Assembly (NCBI GenBank): GCA_019925095.2
Contig: CM034402.1
Coordinates: forward strand, 13,217,501 to 13,281,500
Direction: 5' to 3'
DNA from: Dendrolimus kikuchii
Lineage: Eukaryota; Arthropoda; Insecta; Lepidoptera; Lasiocampidae
Length of the DNA stretch: 64,000 bases
In this document: positions 23,600 through 36,000 of the stretch, piece after piece
How the letters are laid out: every line of letters starts with the position of its first letter
How positions within the stretch are numbered: the stretch's first letter is position 1
The notes under the pieces: generated by a model
What the model was told of the DNA's origin: nothing
The model's database searches: none
What the model saw: only the letters and a program-made list of their open reading frames with translations
Program-made: the position numbers and the translations under genes

Positions 23600-24520
23600 G
23601 TATCCTAAAATGTAACGCATTTGCACTGCCTCAGCTATTTGTACCTTTATTCCATGTTATGTTCTTTGCAATGTAGTCATGGTTATATTTTATTTGTATA
23701 CGGAATGCAATAAATCCTATTAATTCACCAGATAGCTTTGATCTTCCGTCAAAAAGTTTCCTAGTTACAAAATTTAAATGAATTAAAACTCCAAGCCAGG
23801 CTTGTGCCTTTGCTTTCATTCAATTTGTCAACGTGGACTAGATTAATTTATTTTGCTATAACAGAGTTGAAAATTAATAATTTTGTGATGACTAAGTTTG
23901 TTCATAGACAGCAAAGATTTTGAACAGAATCTTTTGGCGGAAATGTGAAGGGTGATTTCCTGTGAAGTATCGTTTCCGAAAAATATAATACTGGTTAAAT
24001 ATAAACAATATCTGTAGGATATTGGTTGATTTAAAGCAAAACCTGTATTTGTTGAAATTTACCATTTCGAGCAGATAGCCATCTGCCTAGGTCTTTGTTG
24101 CTAGTCAACGGTCTAAAATTTGGTTGAGGCTTCTGTTATAAGATTCTGTTCTACGCCTGGTGCCTATTTCCTTGAGGATTATTCTAAATCTTACATAAAA
24201 ATTCTCGAATAGTTGATATTGACAAGAAAAATGTTAAAACCGTGAAAACTACGTTTTAACCAACGAAAACTACGATTTTTATTTACAAATTTCGACCACT
24301 AGAAGCGCTATCTACTTATAACTTCGTGTTTCCCATAGCTTGAAGTTTAACAGTGTTTCACAAAAATTGATCTTTTCAAACTACACTATGTATTGTGTAA
24401 CGTTCCACTGTTGGGGTGGTCTTTTGTTCGTTCTCATGAAAAGAAGATTGCAGAGAATTGGGACATATGTGGGCTGAGCGCTGAAACTATAAAGAAATAT
24501 AATTGTAACAAATTAAATAA
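23600..24520. other. Intergenic, no gene recognised
   Basis: A MITE-end fragment (AAAACTACGTTTTAACC, about 24245) related to the family at 31323 is the only structure I can name. Confidence 0.35.
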
Positions 24521-24526
24521 ACATAC

Positions 24527-25207
24527 TGTTACATCCGAGGGGTTACGCACTTGGGATTGGAAGGAAACACCAGTTCTTTTAACTAAAAGTTTTTATTGAC
24601 TTACACAGCCGTACGTGATTCCTCTCCGCAGGGTCGCCCCTACACGCACGACTAACGACGCACTGTCCCGACGATAAGTTGTCTCACTCACAATACCGTC
24701 GCCGATATTGCGTAGACCATCTCCTGCTACTGCAGTACTCACCTCCGAATTTACTGCGTGTAGCTCGCTTCTGGATCTTCTCTCAAACTGCGCTACACTC
24801 CTCCTACACTGAACTGTTCACTAAACTTTTCACTAAATTCACCACTCAACTTGTCACTGACTTCTATTAAATTTCTCTTCCAATTCTTCCATATCGCATT
24901 TGTCGCTTCGCTAAACTCAATTCTATACAGCCCGGTAGGCGCGCCTTACGCTGCTTATATACTCGGAAGAATCTTCTGGAACCCATAATTTCGATCTTCT
25001 TTTCGTTATTATTTTATTTACTATCTGTCCCTTTCTAAACATTTATCTATCTCTGTCTTTTCCTATCCCAAACCTTCTATTCCAGAACTTTCGTTTATCA
25101 TCTATCCCTTTCTAACACCTATCTATCTCTGTCTTTTCCTTCCAGAGTTTTCTACCTTTTTCTAAAAGTCTTAAACCAACTAGATTGTTCTACTATCACT
25201 CGCCACA
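24527..25207 (-). mobile_element. Solo LTR (681 bp) with heat-shock-element-like sites
   Basis: Plus-strand ends are TGTTACATCC and CGCCACA, flanked by ATAC (24523-24526 and 25208-25211). Promoter signals sit on the minus strand (TATATAA at 24961-24955), so the element reads leftward. It contains two partial tandem copies of about 80 bp (about 25025-25090 and 25095-25150) and three HSE-like sites. Its family differs from the other four solo LTRs, but it shares TGTTAC at one end and the target. Confidence 0.8.
24955..25152 (-). promoter_or_regulatory. TATA box with three heat-shock-element-like sites
   Basis: TATATAA at 24961-24955 (minus). A perfect GAAnnTTCnnGAA lies at 24969-24981, about 7 bp upstream of it, a perfect TTCnnGAAnnTTC at 25080-25092, and one with a single mismatch at 25140-25152. 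In established knowledge three alternating nGAAn units bind HSF trimers. Activity here is inference. Confidence 0.6.
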
Positions 25208-25211
25208 ATAC

Positions 25212-27087
25212 TTACATACATTGCGACAATATAAATATCGTGTGTTAGAAAGGTAGTCCATACTTTTTCTTGGTTACTTCTTTTAGGCTTAGCGGAATTA
25301 AATCGACCATAAGAATTAACAAACTCGTTATAAACGTGTGTTGAAATGTAATTTATATTAAAAAGTAAATGAAGAGTAAAAGAAAGGATTAAGACCTCGC
25401 GGGGAATAACAGGAAAGGTACCAGAAAAAGCCAATTAAAAGTTAAATTAGTTCAAAGTTTATAACGTTTTGATTGTTTATAGTGACGTGTGTTGTATAAA
25501 AAATAACGCCGGTTTTGTTTAAATAATGTGTTAAATAAAACTTGTGATGTAAGTGCCACTTGTAGCTTGTAGGATTATGCACAAGTTCCCAGTCTGTTTG
25601 TTGCACTTAGCACACATGGTATTTCATACGTGCTCAATTCACGCTTGAAACCCTCAAACTCAACAATTGTACATATACGAGTAAAAATAGCTTAGTGTAT
25701 TATTTTCTAAAATCCTTACTGAAAAAACACTGCAAATTTTCCCCACTTAAATATCCGTAAGTACTAGTAGCGGCATAACTTCGGTAGTTATGTAAACTAA
25801 GCGAAAGAAATTTAATTACAATTCTGTAAGTATACGTAAGTGCATTTCTACATGTATCCGCTGAATTTACAGACTAGTGATAAATTAATGTATTGAATTA
25901 TTACAAGATTTGTGACACACGTGATTAATAAGTTTTCGAGGGATTTTATATATATGTATAGGATTATCTATGATATGTGACACTCTCGCTCACCTTATAT
26001 CAGTACATTCAGTGATAAGTTTTTATGTACAATCGCGCTATAAAAAGGTTCGTCACCTTAAAGTTGACTTTTGCTTGGATGAGTACAGTTTATAAAATAT
26101 ACAAAACGTGAAAAGCGAAAATTGCAATACTGACAATGACAGACACTGAGATTAACAATAGTTTTAATCTTCAGAAATAAAGAGTATATATAGTCACTAC
26201 GCTTACCATATATTTTAAATTCAATAAAAAGGTTTTACATCTCTAAATATTCTTCATAGACAAGATAGAAAATCAAACAACTTTTAATCTAAGTAATTTT
26301 AGACTTTATTGCCAAACAGTTAAACATAATTTTCTGACGAAAAGTCTGTTATGTGACTTAATTTGCAAAGGTGACATCCATTTGATAACTGGTGAACCTT
26401 TTCATGCCACAACTGTACTATAATCTTAAGATGAAGTTGTGCGTCGTAGTCGCAGACTGCTGACAATATATGTAGTCGTATATGTAAAAACTATATTTCT
26501 TGATCAGGGAATTTTAATTGAGGATAAACCGCATGTATCATAGAAAAAAAAACTTAGAATTTACAATCGCTCAGTTACAAACTTAACGCTTAAAATCTCA
26601 AAATCAAATTAGTCAAAAATTGAAATGAAAGTTATGTGTTTTAATAGTATATTCAACAAACATACAAGGCCTTTACCGAGTAGTGGTGTCCAGGGATGTA
26701 TGCTAGTTTGCAGAGGTCTTTAAAGCTACCCCAAACTCCAAACCACAACAAAGGCACAACATCGCATATGTAAACATTGTTGATGCAAATGATGTTTAGA
26801 GCCTGCCTTGCCTACAACACTAGTTCATGTGTAGGTATATTGTTAATTTGAATCAAGCGCATGTTAAATAACTTTTATTACTTAATGGAACTTTGGCAAT
26901 TTTTTCTCAAGGCTCCTGTGGACGTGAGATATCACAGAAGCGGGCTCCGGAAAGGAAAAAGAAACACCCAGATTCTTCAGTGCTGATCTGTCACGATATA
27001 CCAAGGTTGCGAAGGAAAAATACCGCCAGCTCCTTACGCTCTGACGAGGTCCTGGAGCTGTGAGACTGCGAAAGCTCACCTCTTGAA
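25212..27087. other. Intergenic, no gene recognised
   Basis: AT-rich. The block 26880-27087 is more GC-rich and appears interrupted by the retrocopy at 27108, continuing after 28689; its minus frames show no motif I recognise. Confidence 0.35.
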
Positions 27088-27107
27088 TACAGCGTTATGA
27101 TCTGGCT

Positions 27108-28668
27108 GGGTTTTTTTTTTTTTTTTTTTTTTTCTCCTTTCTCTCAGGCTAGCGAGATTGCCTAAGTGTAGATCTTTTTTATTTTATTTTCCTATAGAAA
27201 TTATTCTACCTATCCATATATTGTAGCTACTGTTTTAATTTGGGATAAATAAGCTTATTACTCTTTGGATTTGGTTTGGGGAGATTGGACGTAGTTGGAT
27301 TGGAATGGATTAGGTTGGGTTAGGTTGGGAGTTGGTGGGAGATCTTTATTTATTTTATTATGCTTTTTATTGTATACAGACTTATTTTCTTAACTAATTT
27401 TACAGTATTTTTAATATTTCCTAAACTTTACATTGTTATTGTTGTTGCCAAAATTGTGAAAAATTGTATATATTTCTATTTTCTTACTATTAGTTTAATC
27501 TATTATGTTACAGTAGTTATAATATATATTTCTATTTAGGCTCATTATTTATATCAACAAGGACCGTGGTTCTTATCTTAGGGGGGTTTTAATTTAACTA
27601 TTTAATACTATTTTCTTATTGATCTATCTACTCTTAATTATCTGATACTGAAAAACATATATACTAGTATATAGCTTCAGTGCCATTTTGTTACATTTAT
27701 TTTACTTACTACTATGTTTTATTAATGACTGACTGCTTTTGTGTAGTTGAATTCTTTGTTTGTGTCTATTTTTGTGTTTTGTTTTCCCCTAAATTCCCCA
27801 AGTATCTAAAGAGTTTTGTGTGTGTTTTGTATGTTCTTGGTTTGACCCAGAACTTTTCCTGTACTGGCTAAGATGTAATGCCTGATACCTGTTGTGCTTG
27901 AGTTTATGTGTGTCTGTTGTCCTGTACTTAAGTGTGTTGTTTGTGCCGATATCTTTATTGCAGAAGCTGGCTTACTTTATTATAATAAAGAAGTCCGTTT
28001 CTTAGTGTGTTACTGAATTTCCATGTGTGTGCGTATATATGTATGATGTTCTCAAGGGATATTGTACTTGTAAAGGTTAGTTTATAAGTGTATGAGTTAC
28101 GTATGTTTGAGTGCTATGTCTGATCATGAATGTCTGCATGTATGAGTGTTACTGTGTGTTGCGTGACTGTAGTGTAATTGGTTATGTATATTAGTTAGTG
28201 TTAGGTGTCATCATTTAGATACTCAGGGCCGTCTATAACTTATCTGGTCGCCAATATCGCCTATGTGGCCTCCTAATAAGTGGCCTCGCCTCAGTAATAC
28301 ACCATGCCCCCGGTTCCACGCATGATGGTGGAGTCGTTGGCCGTCCCTTCCTGCCTGATGTTCCGCTGTGTATACTTTGCTAATTAGTGTTACGTGTGCT
28401 TTGCAGAGAGGTACGACTTCCGACCCATTGCCATCATGTTTTCGCCGGCGGGGTGTCTAACTGTAGGCGACGGTTGAACGCGCTATCCATTCCCATCTTG
28501 CCCTCACTGGGCACTTTTCACTGAAGGAATTGTGTGTCACATCCGTTCTTCTTTCCCTCGTGCAATTCCTACATCTGGGTAGCGTTCCAACCGCGTGTTC
28601 TTCGCACTCACTTATGGTGTGCGGGCCCCCACAGTGGCTACATGCTACCTGGGTTGATCTGGCTGGGT
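27108..28668 (-). mobile_element. Poly(A) retrocopy, 1.56 kb, with 20-bp target duplication
   Basis: A 20-bp direct repeat (ends TACAGCG...CTGGCT) lies at 27088-27107 and 28669-28688. The insert starts with GGG and a T run of about 24 nt, i.e. a poly(A) tail on the minus strand. The interior is TG-rich with no long open frame. The 5' portion (28200-28640 reversed) is GC-richer. Either a LINE 3' UTR or a reverse-transcribed non-coding RNA. Confidence 0.75.
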
Positions 28669-28857
28669 TACAGCGTTATGATCTGGCTCTGTGTGTGCGT
28701 CCGACGAAGTAACAGAAAGAGAATCCTTTAGTCAGAGAAAGAATAATGAGGCGATGCTGTCGGGGTCATTAGAAGTATCTTCGGTTCTCCAAACCCTGGA
28801 GTTACAGGGATGTGAAGAAAACTACTAATTCCGGGCGGTACGGTGTTCAATGTTCAT

Positions 28858-29172
28858 ATCCGTGTAGGGACGGAGAAAGAGTACAATTCCCTGCAGCCAG
28901 GCGGCCTGTCATAAGAGGTGATAAAACAACTTACAGCCAGGTGGTAGGGTACTTGCCTTTAACTCTGGATAGTTACCTCCCCTGGTCTGGAGTATGCCGC
29001 CATAGCAACCTTGAGTTGTGTTTCGGCATTAGTGGCTAGGTTCTATCTAGTCTTCGTTTAGAGATTGGCAGCACATTGGTAGCATCTTTAGTGTTTACAA
29101 ATGTCCATAAGCGACGGTAACCGCTTTTCATCAGGTGGACCGTCTGCCTGTCTGCTGAACTCATGCAATAAA
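28858..29172 (+). mobile_element. 310-bp SINE-like repeat, family A
   Basis: ATCCGTGTAGGGACGG to TCTGCTGAACTCATGCAATA. Full length, moderately diverged. Confidence 0.8.
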
Positions 29173-29289
29173 AAAATATAATTTATCATATCTCGAAAAT
29201 TTTATTATTTTGTAAACATAATTTGATAGTGCCAGTAGTTGAGTTGTGTTTACATCATATACCTATAGTTATGCTTGAATAAAGATATC

Positions 29290-29625
29290 AACTTATGAGC
29301 CGAATTCTCGAAATTTGTGGGAAGTGTTAATTTATTTTTTAATATTAAAAAATCTGCGACTGAGGCTCACCGAATTCTCTCAGACCTTTGTTGTAAAGCT
29401 GGTGTGAGTGAAAGAACATGTCGTGAGTGGTTTCAACGCTTCAAGAGCGGTGATTTTTGCGTGGACAACCGGCATATTGGTGGAAGTTTGCATTTGCTCA
29501 ATGAAGACTCCTGTCAAAGTGAAAAGAAGTTGGCAAGATCATTGTAAGTGATTATAATCAGTTTTTTACAATAAAGCTTTGAACTTTGAGAGAAAAAGGC
29601 GGAAGCAAAGTTGTATACCTACATT
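29290..29625 (+). mobile_element. Internally deleted mariner transposon
   Basis: The coding part (29317-29547) keeps about 75 N-terminal residues: KKSATEAHRIL, VSERTCREWFQRFKSGDF and NEDSCQSEKKLA, the helix-turn-helix region of cecropia-type mariner transposases. The catalytic D,D34D domain is absent; directly after the stop comes a mariner-like 3' end (CAATAAAGCTTTGAACTTTG to AAGTTGTATACCTAC). A non-autonomous remnant. Confidence 0.78.
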
Positions 29626-29629
29626 GGGA

Positions 29630-31320
29630 TTTGAAATATTGTTTATGTAGAAATATATGTATGTTCGGTAGCGAAAAACCGCCTTTACAATTATCAAAAA
29701 TATTTAAAAGATATAATAGTCTACTTACATATCTTTGCCGCTGAAAAGGAATACTAATAAATGTTTTTCATAACTTCTGTATTGAAAATTCCTGCACTAC
29801 GAACTTTATTAAATACTAGCGTCTACACGATTTTCAATCCAGTTCGCTTATCCCAAGCATGTTTCCACGGGATATATTTATTATATACGAAGAAAATTAT
29901 GTGAAAATGAAAATCTAGATAAGAATGTCTATGCGATACGTGGGATGAATGAAGATATTTCATTCTAAAATGTTTTCTGCTTCATATTATCACTTTGAAA
30001 GAAAACAATCCACTTTATCCAACCACTAGGTTACAAAGTAAGTATGGATAATATCGTAAACTGAACATGACGGCGTCTTACATTACACAGAACAAATACT
30101 ACTTACACTGACTTTCTTAACATTTGTAACATATCTATGTACATAACATTAAGATGTATTACTTTACAACACTATGACCACTATAATATAAAATATCGTC
30201 ATTTTCTTCTTTTTAAGTACAGATTTGACTAATTCATGAATCTAGGTACCAATGTCAAGTAAGAGAAAACCTGACTTTTAAACTTTATCCATTTTAATTC
30301 AAACGTATCATCGTAAATAGACATTAAATAAACACACACTTTCGCGTTTATATTGGCATGATTACAAGGCATATTTTAATTGTAAAAGCATTAGAAAAAA
30401 ATGTTGTTAAACAAAATAAGAATGACTTGCGAATAATGTCATCTGTATCAATAGTCTCAACAGTGAAAGAATTTTAAGCAATATACAAGGCATGTTACCA
30501 CAAAGGCAGCTTTTAAAGTTAACACGTTAAAACTTTTCTCTCACAATGTAAGATAATGTTAGGGTCCGTCCAAAAACACTTCTAATACGTGACCCACACA
30601 CTTTATCCTCGGGGAACCCCTCATTGATATATTGTGGTATCGGTTAGAGCTCTCAGTGGGAGCCTATCTCACCTAACTATTCTTGCGCAGTGTGTAAATC
30701 TTTCCAGTGGAAAGAGTTATCGCTCGTTACGTGTATTTCGAACATTTTAAACAACTAAGTACATATTTGTTTACTGGCAAGTAAGTCACAAGAAATATTA
30801 CAGCAAAATAAAGAAATGCCACGAATTTTTGCGACTTGCCATTTCAAAACTATTTAAAGCCAATATTTACAGTTAATTAAGTTAATTCATATCGTTCAAT
30901 TTGGGCAAATCAACCAGTGACGAAAAGAAAGAAGTACAGGGCGGCAAAATAAAGTAGAAATAATAGGGTCGCCACTTTCGCAAATTTGTCTAAACTCTAG
31001 CAAATCCAATAGTATTAGGTCAAAAGTAATGTCGATACTTACTAGTGTTTTTAGTACTACAAACATCGTGTAAGTATTAAGTTACTTTACTTACGATGAC
31101 CGCATTTTGTCAAGATGATATTTAGTTTATTAATAATGATTTTAATTTTGTATGTAAGAGTTTTAACACCTTGTGATAGTTAAACGAACAGTTATTCGAT
31201 TAAAAGAAGCTAAGCTAATTATATAAACCTATCATGCCGGCTACTCTTTGGTAAATATCGTCGAAATATAACGAAAAGATTTTGGTAATATTTTATTGAG
31301 TTTTCGCGACTTGTATACAT
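29630..31320. other. Intergenic, no gene recognised
   Basis: AT-rich sequence without a recognisable exon or repeat terminus. Confidence 0.35.
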
Positions 31321-31322
31321 AA

Positions 31323-31453
31323 TTAAACTACGTTTTAACGGTATTAAGCTCGGTAATTTATTTGTTTTTTTTTTATTGACACGTGATTACGTCGTCGGAA
31401 AAATAAAAATTAAATCAATTACCGCGCTTAAAACCGTTAAAACGTAGTTTTAC
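31323..31453. mobile_element. MITE with about 50-bp inverted repeats (AAACTACGTTTTAACGG family)
   Basis: Left AAACTACGTTTTAACGGTAT and right inverse of the same (CGTTAAAACGTAGTTT). Other copies: 33093, 54605, 55582. Confidence 0.8.
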
Positions 31454-31789
31454 TATGAAAAGATTTTGGCTTCAAATTCCACTAGACATCCTTGGTAAAC
31501 TTTAGAAACCACTGTCGACGTGAAACATAACAGTAACAGTAAACATTTGGTATTGATACATGCGTATTTAGATATTTTATAGCAGATTTTAGACTCAGAT
31601 CAACGTTAAAATTAAAATAATATGGATACATTCGCTTTATTTATGATTCACTGACTGACTGAATATTGGCAAAAGGCAAAAAATAGGTTTATTTTCTACA
31701 CATTTTGGTTGAGTTGTAATACTTTCGTCTGCAATTTGGTCTTTGAATTCGATTATTAAGTAGATAATACCTTCTTAATTACTAACTAC

Positions 31790-31870
31790 TATATAAAAGG
31801 GATTGACAACAACACGTGCAAGTTGATAGTTTCCTTGTATAAAAATGAAAACTTCACAATCAGTGTTTGA
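31790..31870 (+). promoter_or_regulatory. TATA-box-like promoter candidate
   Basis: TATATAAAAGGG at about 31791, followed 60 bp on by an ATG with a short frame. No gene can be linked to it. Confidence 0.3.
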
Positions 31871-32082
31871 TATACAGAGCTAACAAATTGTAGGCAACTA
31901 TCTTTTGTAAGGGATTTGCGCATTTAGATGGACGGCCCGATAACGAGCTCAGGCCTGGCGTATCGGTTGAATTAAACTTGTTTTCTCGAGTGTACCACGC
32001 TGATTTATAGCGTAACAATGAATAGGGATCCAAAGGGATACATCGGTAGAAGCCCGCAAGTGTCTTCCAATAGAAATCCCAA

Positions 32083-32304
32083 GTGTCGACACTGTTCTTA
32101 CTCTATGCTATCGTTTTGTGTTCCTTTGTGATTTTCTCTTACGCTTTATATAAAACAATTTTATTGTATAAGAAATACCTTCGTCCACAAAAGGAAGAGA
32201 TAATCTCATTGAAAGAAGAATGTTTACGAAACAAAATCTATCGTGTTATTATTATTTTTCGCAAATTCTCCGAAGAGTGCTTGTTTGATAGATCGAGTTC
32301 CTGA
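32083..32304 (+). CDS. Short open frame, one membrane segment, unknown
   Basis: The frame starts at a GTG and begins STLFLLYAIVLCSFVIFSYA (strongly hydrophobic), then a charged helical stretch ending in a stop. No ATG and no family recognised. It could be an exon of a larger gene or chance. Confidence 0.2.
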   Translation: MSTLFLLYAIVLCSFVIFSYALYKTILLYKKYLRPQKEEIISLKEECLRNKIYRVIIIFRKFSEECLFDRSSS

Positions 32305-32378
32305 TTTCAGACGAAAACATTATTCTAGTAGAGAAATCGTTATGATATTATTTCCAATACTTTGTTAATGTTAATGAG

Positions 32379-32737
32379 TGGATGGATGTGTGTGTGGTGT
32401 TACAAGAATGGATAAGGTGAAAAATGAGTACGTAAAGGGATCTTTGAAACTTGCACCTGTGACTGAAAAATTGAGAGGAAGAAGATTAAGTTGGTATGGG
32501 CATATAATGAGGAGGGATGAAAGTCACGTGACAAAAAGAATGTTAGACTACAATATAAGATGGATGGGTATAAATTTAAAGGTAGACCAAAAAAAAGATG
32601 GATGGATTGTGTGAAGGATGATATGATGATATGCGGTGTGATAGAAGAGGTATGTCAGAATAGAAGAGTGTGGAAAAAAAGACATATTGTGCCGACCCCA
32701 AGTAATTGGGATATGGGGAAAAAGAGAGAAAGAGAGG
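32379..32737 (+). mobile_element. Short RTE-like LINE 3' fragment with target duplication
   Basis: Flanked by 13-bp TAATGTTAATGAG (32366-32378 and 32738-32750). Two frames (shift near 32565) encode LSWYGHIMRRDESHVTKRML and FKGRPKKRWMDCVKDDM, the C-terminal tail of RTE-type reverse transcriptases. Confidence 0.82.
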
Positions 32738-33092
32738 TAATGTTAATGAGAGATTAATTAATTTACGCAACTTTCACCTACAAGATAACAAACTAACGAA
32801 GAAAATATATTTTAAACAAATACAATACATCTTAAAAGAAAATTAGTATTAAACGTAAAAGATCTTTAAGATTTTCAATTTCAGAAATGCGGATAGCACT
32901 CAGAATTTTGCTATGCCAAAATATAATCTAGCACAGCGTTGGTATTCAGTACTCACATCCTAATATTCTTTTCTATTTTACGCAGCATATGAAACTAAAG
33001 CCTAGAAATTAAACTAGAACCTTGCTCTTCTACGTCTGTTTCATAATGAAATAGACGTATAGAGCAAGAGTAAATATTCAGAAATTCTTAAT

Positions 33093-33400
33093 ATAACTAC
33101 ATTTTAACGGTTTTAAGCGCGGTAATTTATTTGATTTTTATAATTCCGATGTTTCATCTACTTTTCAGTAGCTGTGATTACGGAAGACAAAGATGTCAAA
33201 GGTCAATGAACATTGCTAACGTTTTATTTAGCCTACCGCCAACTTATTCACGTTAATTATTTTGTTTATGGTTATTATTTACTCTATAGGAGTCTAATCT
33301 AATTTATCACCGCTTCGCAACATGTTGTGGCTTGAAGAGAAGAAGTGATTAGAAGTGGGACAAGAAACTCTCAAGCAAACATGCCCAGCTGTAATAATTT
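33093..33400. mobile_element. MITE of the 31323 family, right end lost
   Basis: AACTACATTTTAACGGTTTT at the left, then TCCGATGTTTCATCT and GTGATTACGGAAGACAAAG as in 54605 and 55582. A Helitron-like unit replaces the other end. Confidence 0.65.
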
Positions 33401-33410
33401 TATATAATAT

Positions 33411-34184
33411 TAGCTGTACCCGGAAGATGTTGTCCTACCCTTAAAAAATTAAAATCTAGAACCCGACTGCAGTCCGACTAGAACAAACGAAAAATTTCAT
33501 GAAAATCAGTCTCACCGTTTAGGAGGAGTTTAGCGGCGCCACCTACATTTTTCAATAGTGAAACTGAACCATCCTGGGACCCACTTGAACACACACACAC
33601 ACAATAATTTCACCTAAATCCTGGTATCTGGTATACCTGGTTCAAATTTGAATCTAAACCATCCCGGGACCCACTTGAACACACACAAAAATGATTCATC
33701 TAAATCCTCCAGGATTAAGTGGTACCAGCCAATCTGATTGCAGCGCCATTTACCTGTTTCAATTGTGAATCTAAACCATTCTGAGACCCACTCAAAAACA
33801 CAAAAAAGTTGGTCAAAATCCTGGGAACCGATTGCAGCCTCATCTGCCGGGAACAATTGTTAACCAAAACTATTCCCGAATCCAATTCAACACACAAAAA
33901 AATCATCACAATCGGCCCTCCTGTTTATGAGGAGGTTAGCGGCGCCATCGGGTCTAATCGTGAATTTAAACCATTCCGGGACCAACTTGAACACGCATAA
34001 AAAATTTCAAAAAATACACACAATCAGAAGAATTTTATATAGCTATAAAAGATTTTTGGGTCGGAAACTCTCGCGGGCGTCCCCAATTTACCCTATTAAA
34101 GTTTCATTAGAATTTGATCAATGCTTTAGGAACACATTGAAGACAAACATCCAAACATGGTTTTTATTTTTATAAATATGTAGA
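33411..34184 (-). mobile_element. Helitron-like repeat with internal degenerate tandem units
   Basis: The right end inverse is TCTACATATTTATAAAAATA after a host A. The interior has at least four diverged copies of a unit containing AACCATCCTGGGACCCACTT. Related to 20692-21447. Confidence 0.5.
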
Positions 34185-34321
34185 TTTTTTAAAGCCAGAA
34201 ACCCTTTTGGGCATCCTCAAAATAATTTACCAAAGTTTTACCACAATCTGATCAATAGTTTAGGAGCGCAGTTATGTTATGTATATTAATCCGCTCGTTA
34301 TATTATGTATATTAGCCCGCT

Positions 34322-34572
34322 CAACCACAGAGGCCTCGCGGCCTCTGTGGTTGAGCGGGCTAAGTCTTTGCCGGCCTACCTCACTGCAACGCAGAGGCTC
34401 CGGGTTCGATTCCTGGTATAGTAAATTTCGGAAACGTATTTTCTCCGTTATTTACTATGGTCTGGGTGTCTGGGATCGGCCCCAGAGTAGTTCGTTGTAT
34501 ATTACTCATAACACAAGCGTAACTTGCTTAATTTGAGGTTATACAATGTGTGTTTGTCTAAAAAAAAAAACA
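34322..34572 (+). mobile_element. tRNA-headed SINE, best-preserved copy
   Basis: GGTTGAGCGGGCTAAG (box A region), GGGTTCGATTCCTGG (box B), body TTATTTACTATGGTCTGGGT, tail (A)10. Preceded by a short palindrome GCCTCGCGGCCTCTG. Not a functional tRNA. Confidence 0.82.
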
Positions 34573-35555
34573 AACAAACATGACTACTTCGAGGATGTAT
34601 AGTGACGGTATTATTTAATCGCGAAAACTGAAGAAATTGTCATAAATCTTTATCTAATGCAACTCATGTACTCTTAGCGTGTTACAAATTTGTTCTAAAA
34701 ATACCAGGACTCTAAATAGTGCAGTAAGTCTGCATAATGTCGGTGTGTCTATGACTGAGTATGTGTAAGTACACCTATATAAGTCATGATTATTGACTAT
34801 GCTACAATCCATGCGATTAGGTTTTTCAGTCTCGTCACAATTTATTATAGCATGTTAGCTCTACTAATGCTAATAAATCCAAATAATAGATTATTTCATA
34901 ACATTCTACCTCACAATTTTGTATTAACGTACTCAAATATAATCAGGCTAGCAATTGATATTCCCGGAGGTGCTAACCAAATTTCCGCTCTTCCATCGTT
35001 TACCAATACGATTACATCATATATAAAATAAAGTATTTCCAACCACCATCTGTTAATGCTGAAATTGATTGATTGTACTTTATAACTTTGAAAGGTCAAA
35101 AACCTCTTACCGAGGATATGTTTTGTGTTATTGCGTAGGTAAATAAGTAAGTGCCCCTTTTGTATAAGTAATGCTCTTTGAAGAGGATGAATAGATTTGA
35201 GGTAATAAAGGGCCGTTCAGTAAGTACCCAGTATTAAGTATTATATATAAATTAAAATATACGTAGACGTAAAACAAATTAAAATTATGAAACTTTTATG
35301 AGCATATTTATAGGATAATTATCCTAGAATTTAGTTTTATAGAAGCAAAAATCATCTTACAAAAAGTCATAGCCATGGCGGCTATGACTTTAGACAGTTT
35401 TTATTAAGGTATTTCAAAAGTAAGGTGTACTAATATATAGGTATACTTACATGCCCATTCCTCTATATGTAACTTTTTTATTTTTTTATAGTAGTATAGT
35501 AAGCAGTATTATCTCACTCGATGTGTAGCGGAGATTCATGGCCTAAGATAAAGCA
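34573..35555. other. Intergenic; one unexplained 81-codon frame
   Basis: A plus frame at 34786-35031 (MIIDYATIHAIRFFS...) resembles nothing known. A hairpin AGTCATAGCC...GGCTATGACT sits at 35367-35391. Confidence 0.35.
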
Positions 35556-35559
35556 CACT

Positions 35560-36000
35560 AACCTAGAAGGTACCTATTCACATGACACTATAAGGTACCC
35601 AGGTTGTAGGTATCGAGAAAGACAGACTGCGGCAATGAGTCCCACTCTTTTGCGGTGCGCATGATGTAGGTGAAGAAGCAAAGCGCTTCGTTCGTATTGG
35701 TGGGATATCCACCATATATTGGTTTCGCTGCGTCTGGTTGTCCGATGATGGAAGTGAGACCGTGGGATCAGATTGAAGAGCTCACCTGCACACTCTGCGA
35801 AATGTATCCGATAGAAAACCGAGCAGGCAACTTTGTGTCGATGTTCGAGACTTTAAGTTTTGTCGTCCAAAAGCTGGTCGTTGCCAAGCAGCCTTCTGGC
35901 TATCCGGTCAATCAACTAGTGCTTCAAGTTAATATTTAGCTGAGTCATCCCAAAGGTGAGTACAATACTTCAGATATGCTCGTACTTGTACTTCGTACAG
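35560..36000 (-). pseudogene. Jockey-like LINE reverse transcriptase C-terminal remnant
   Basis: Minus frames, with several stops and shifts, read SHLWDDSAKY, DIPPIRTKRFASS and RTAKEWDSLPQSVF...YNLG, the standard Jockey/CR1-like C-terminal tail. The plus-strand frame over the same bases is a shadow. Confidence 0.75.

Noticed and set aside
27680..28731. Plus-strand open frames in the retrocopy
   Set aside because: Antisense to the poly(A) strand, short, and without recognisable domains.
35670..35939. 89-codon plus-strand frame
   Set aside because: Shadow of the Jockey-like remnant on the minus strand.
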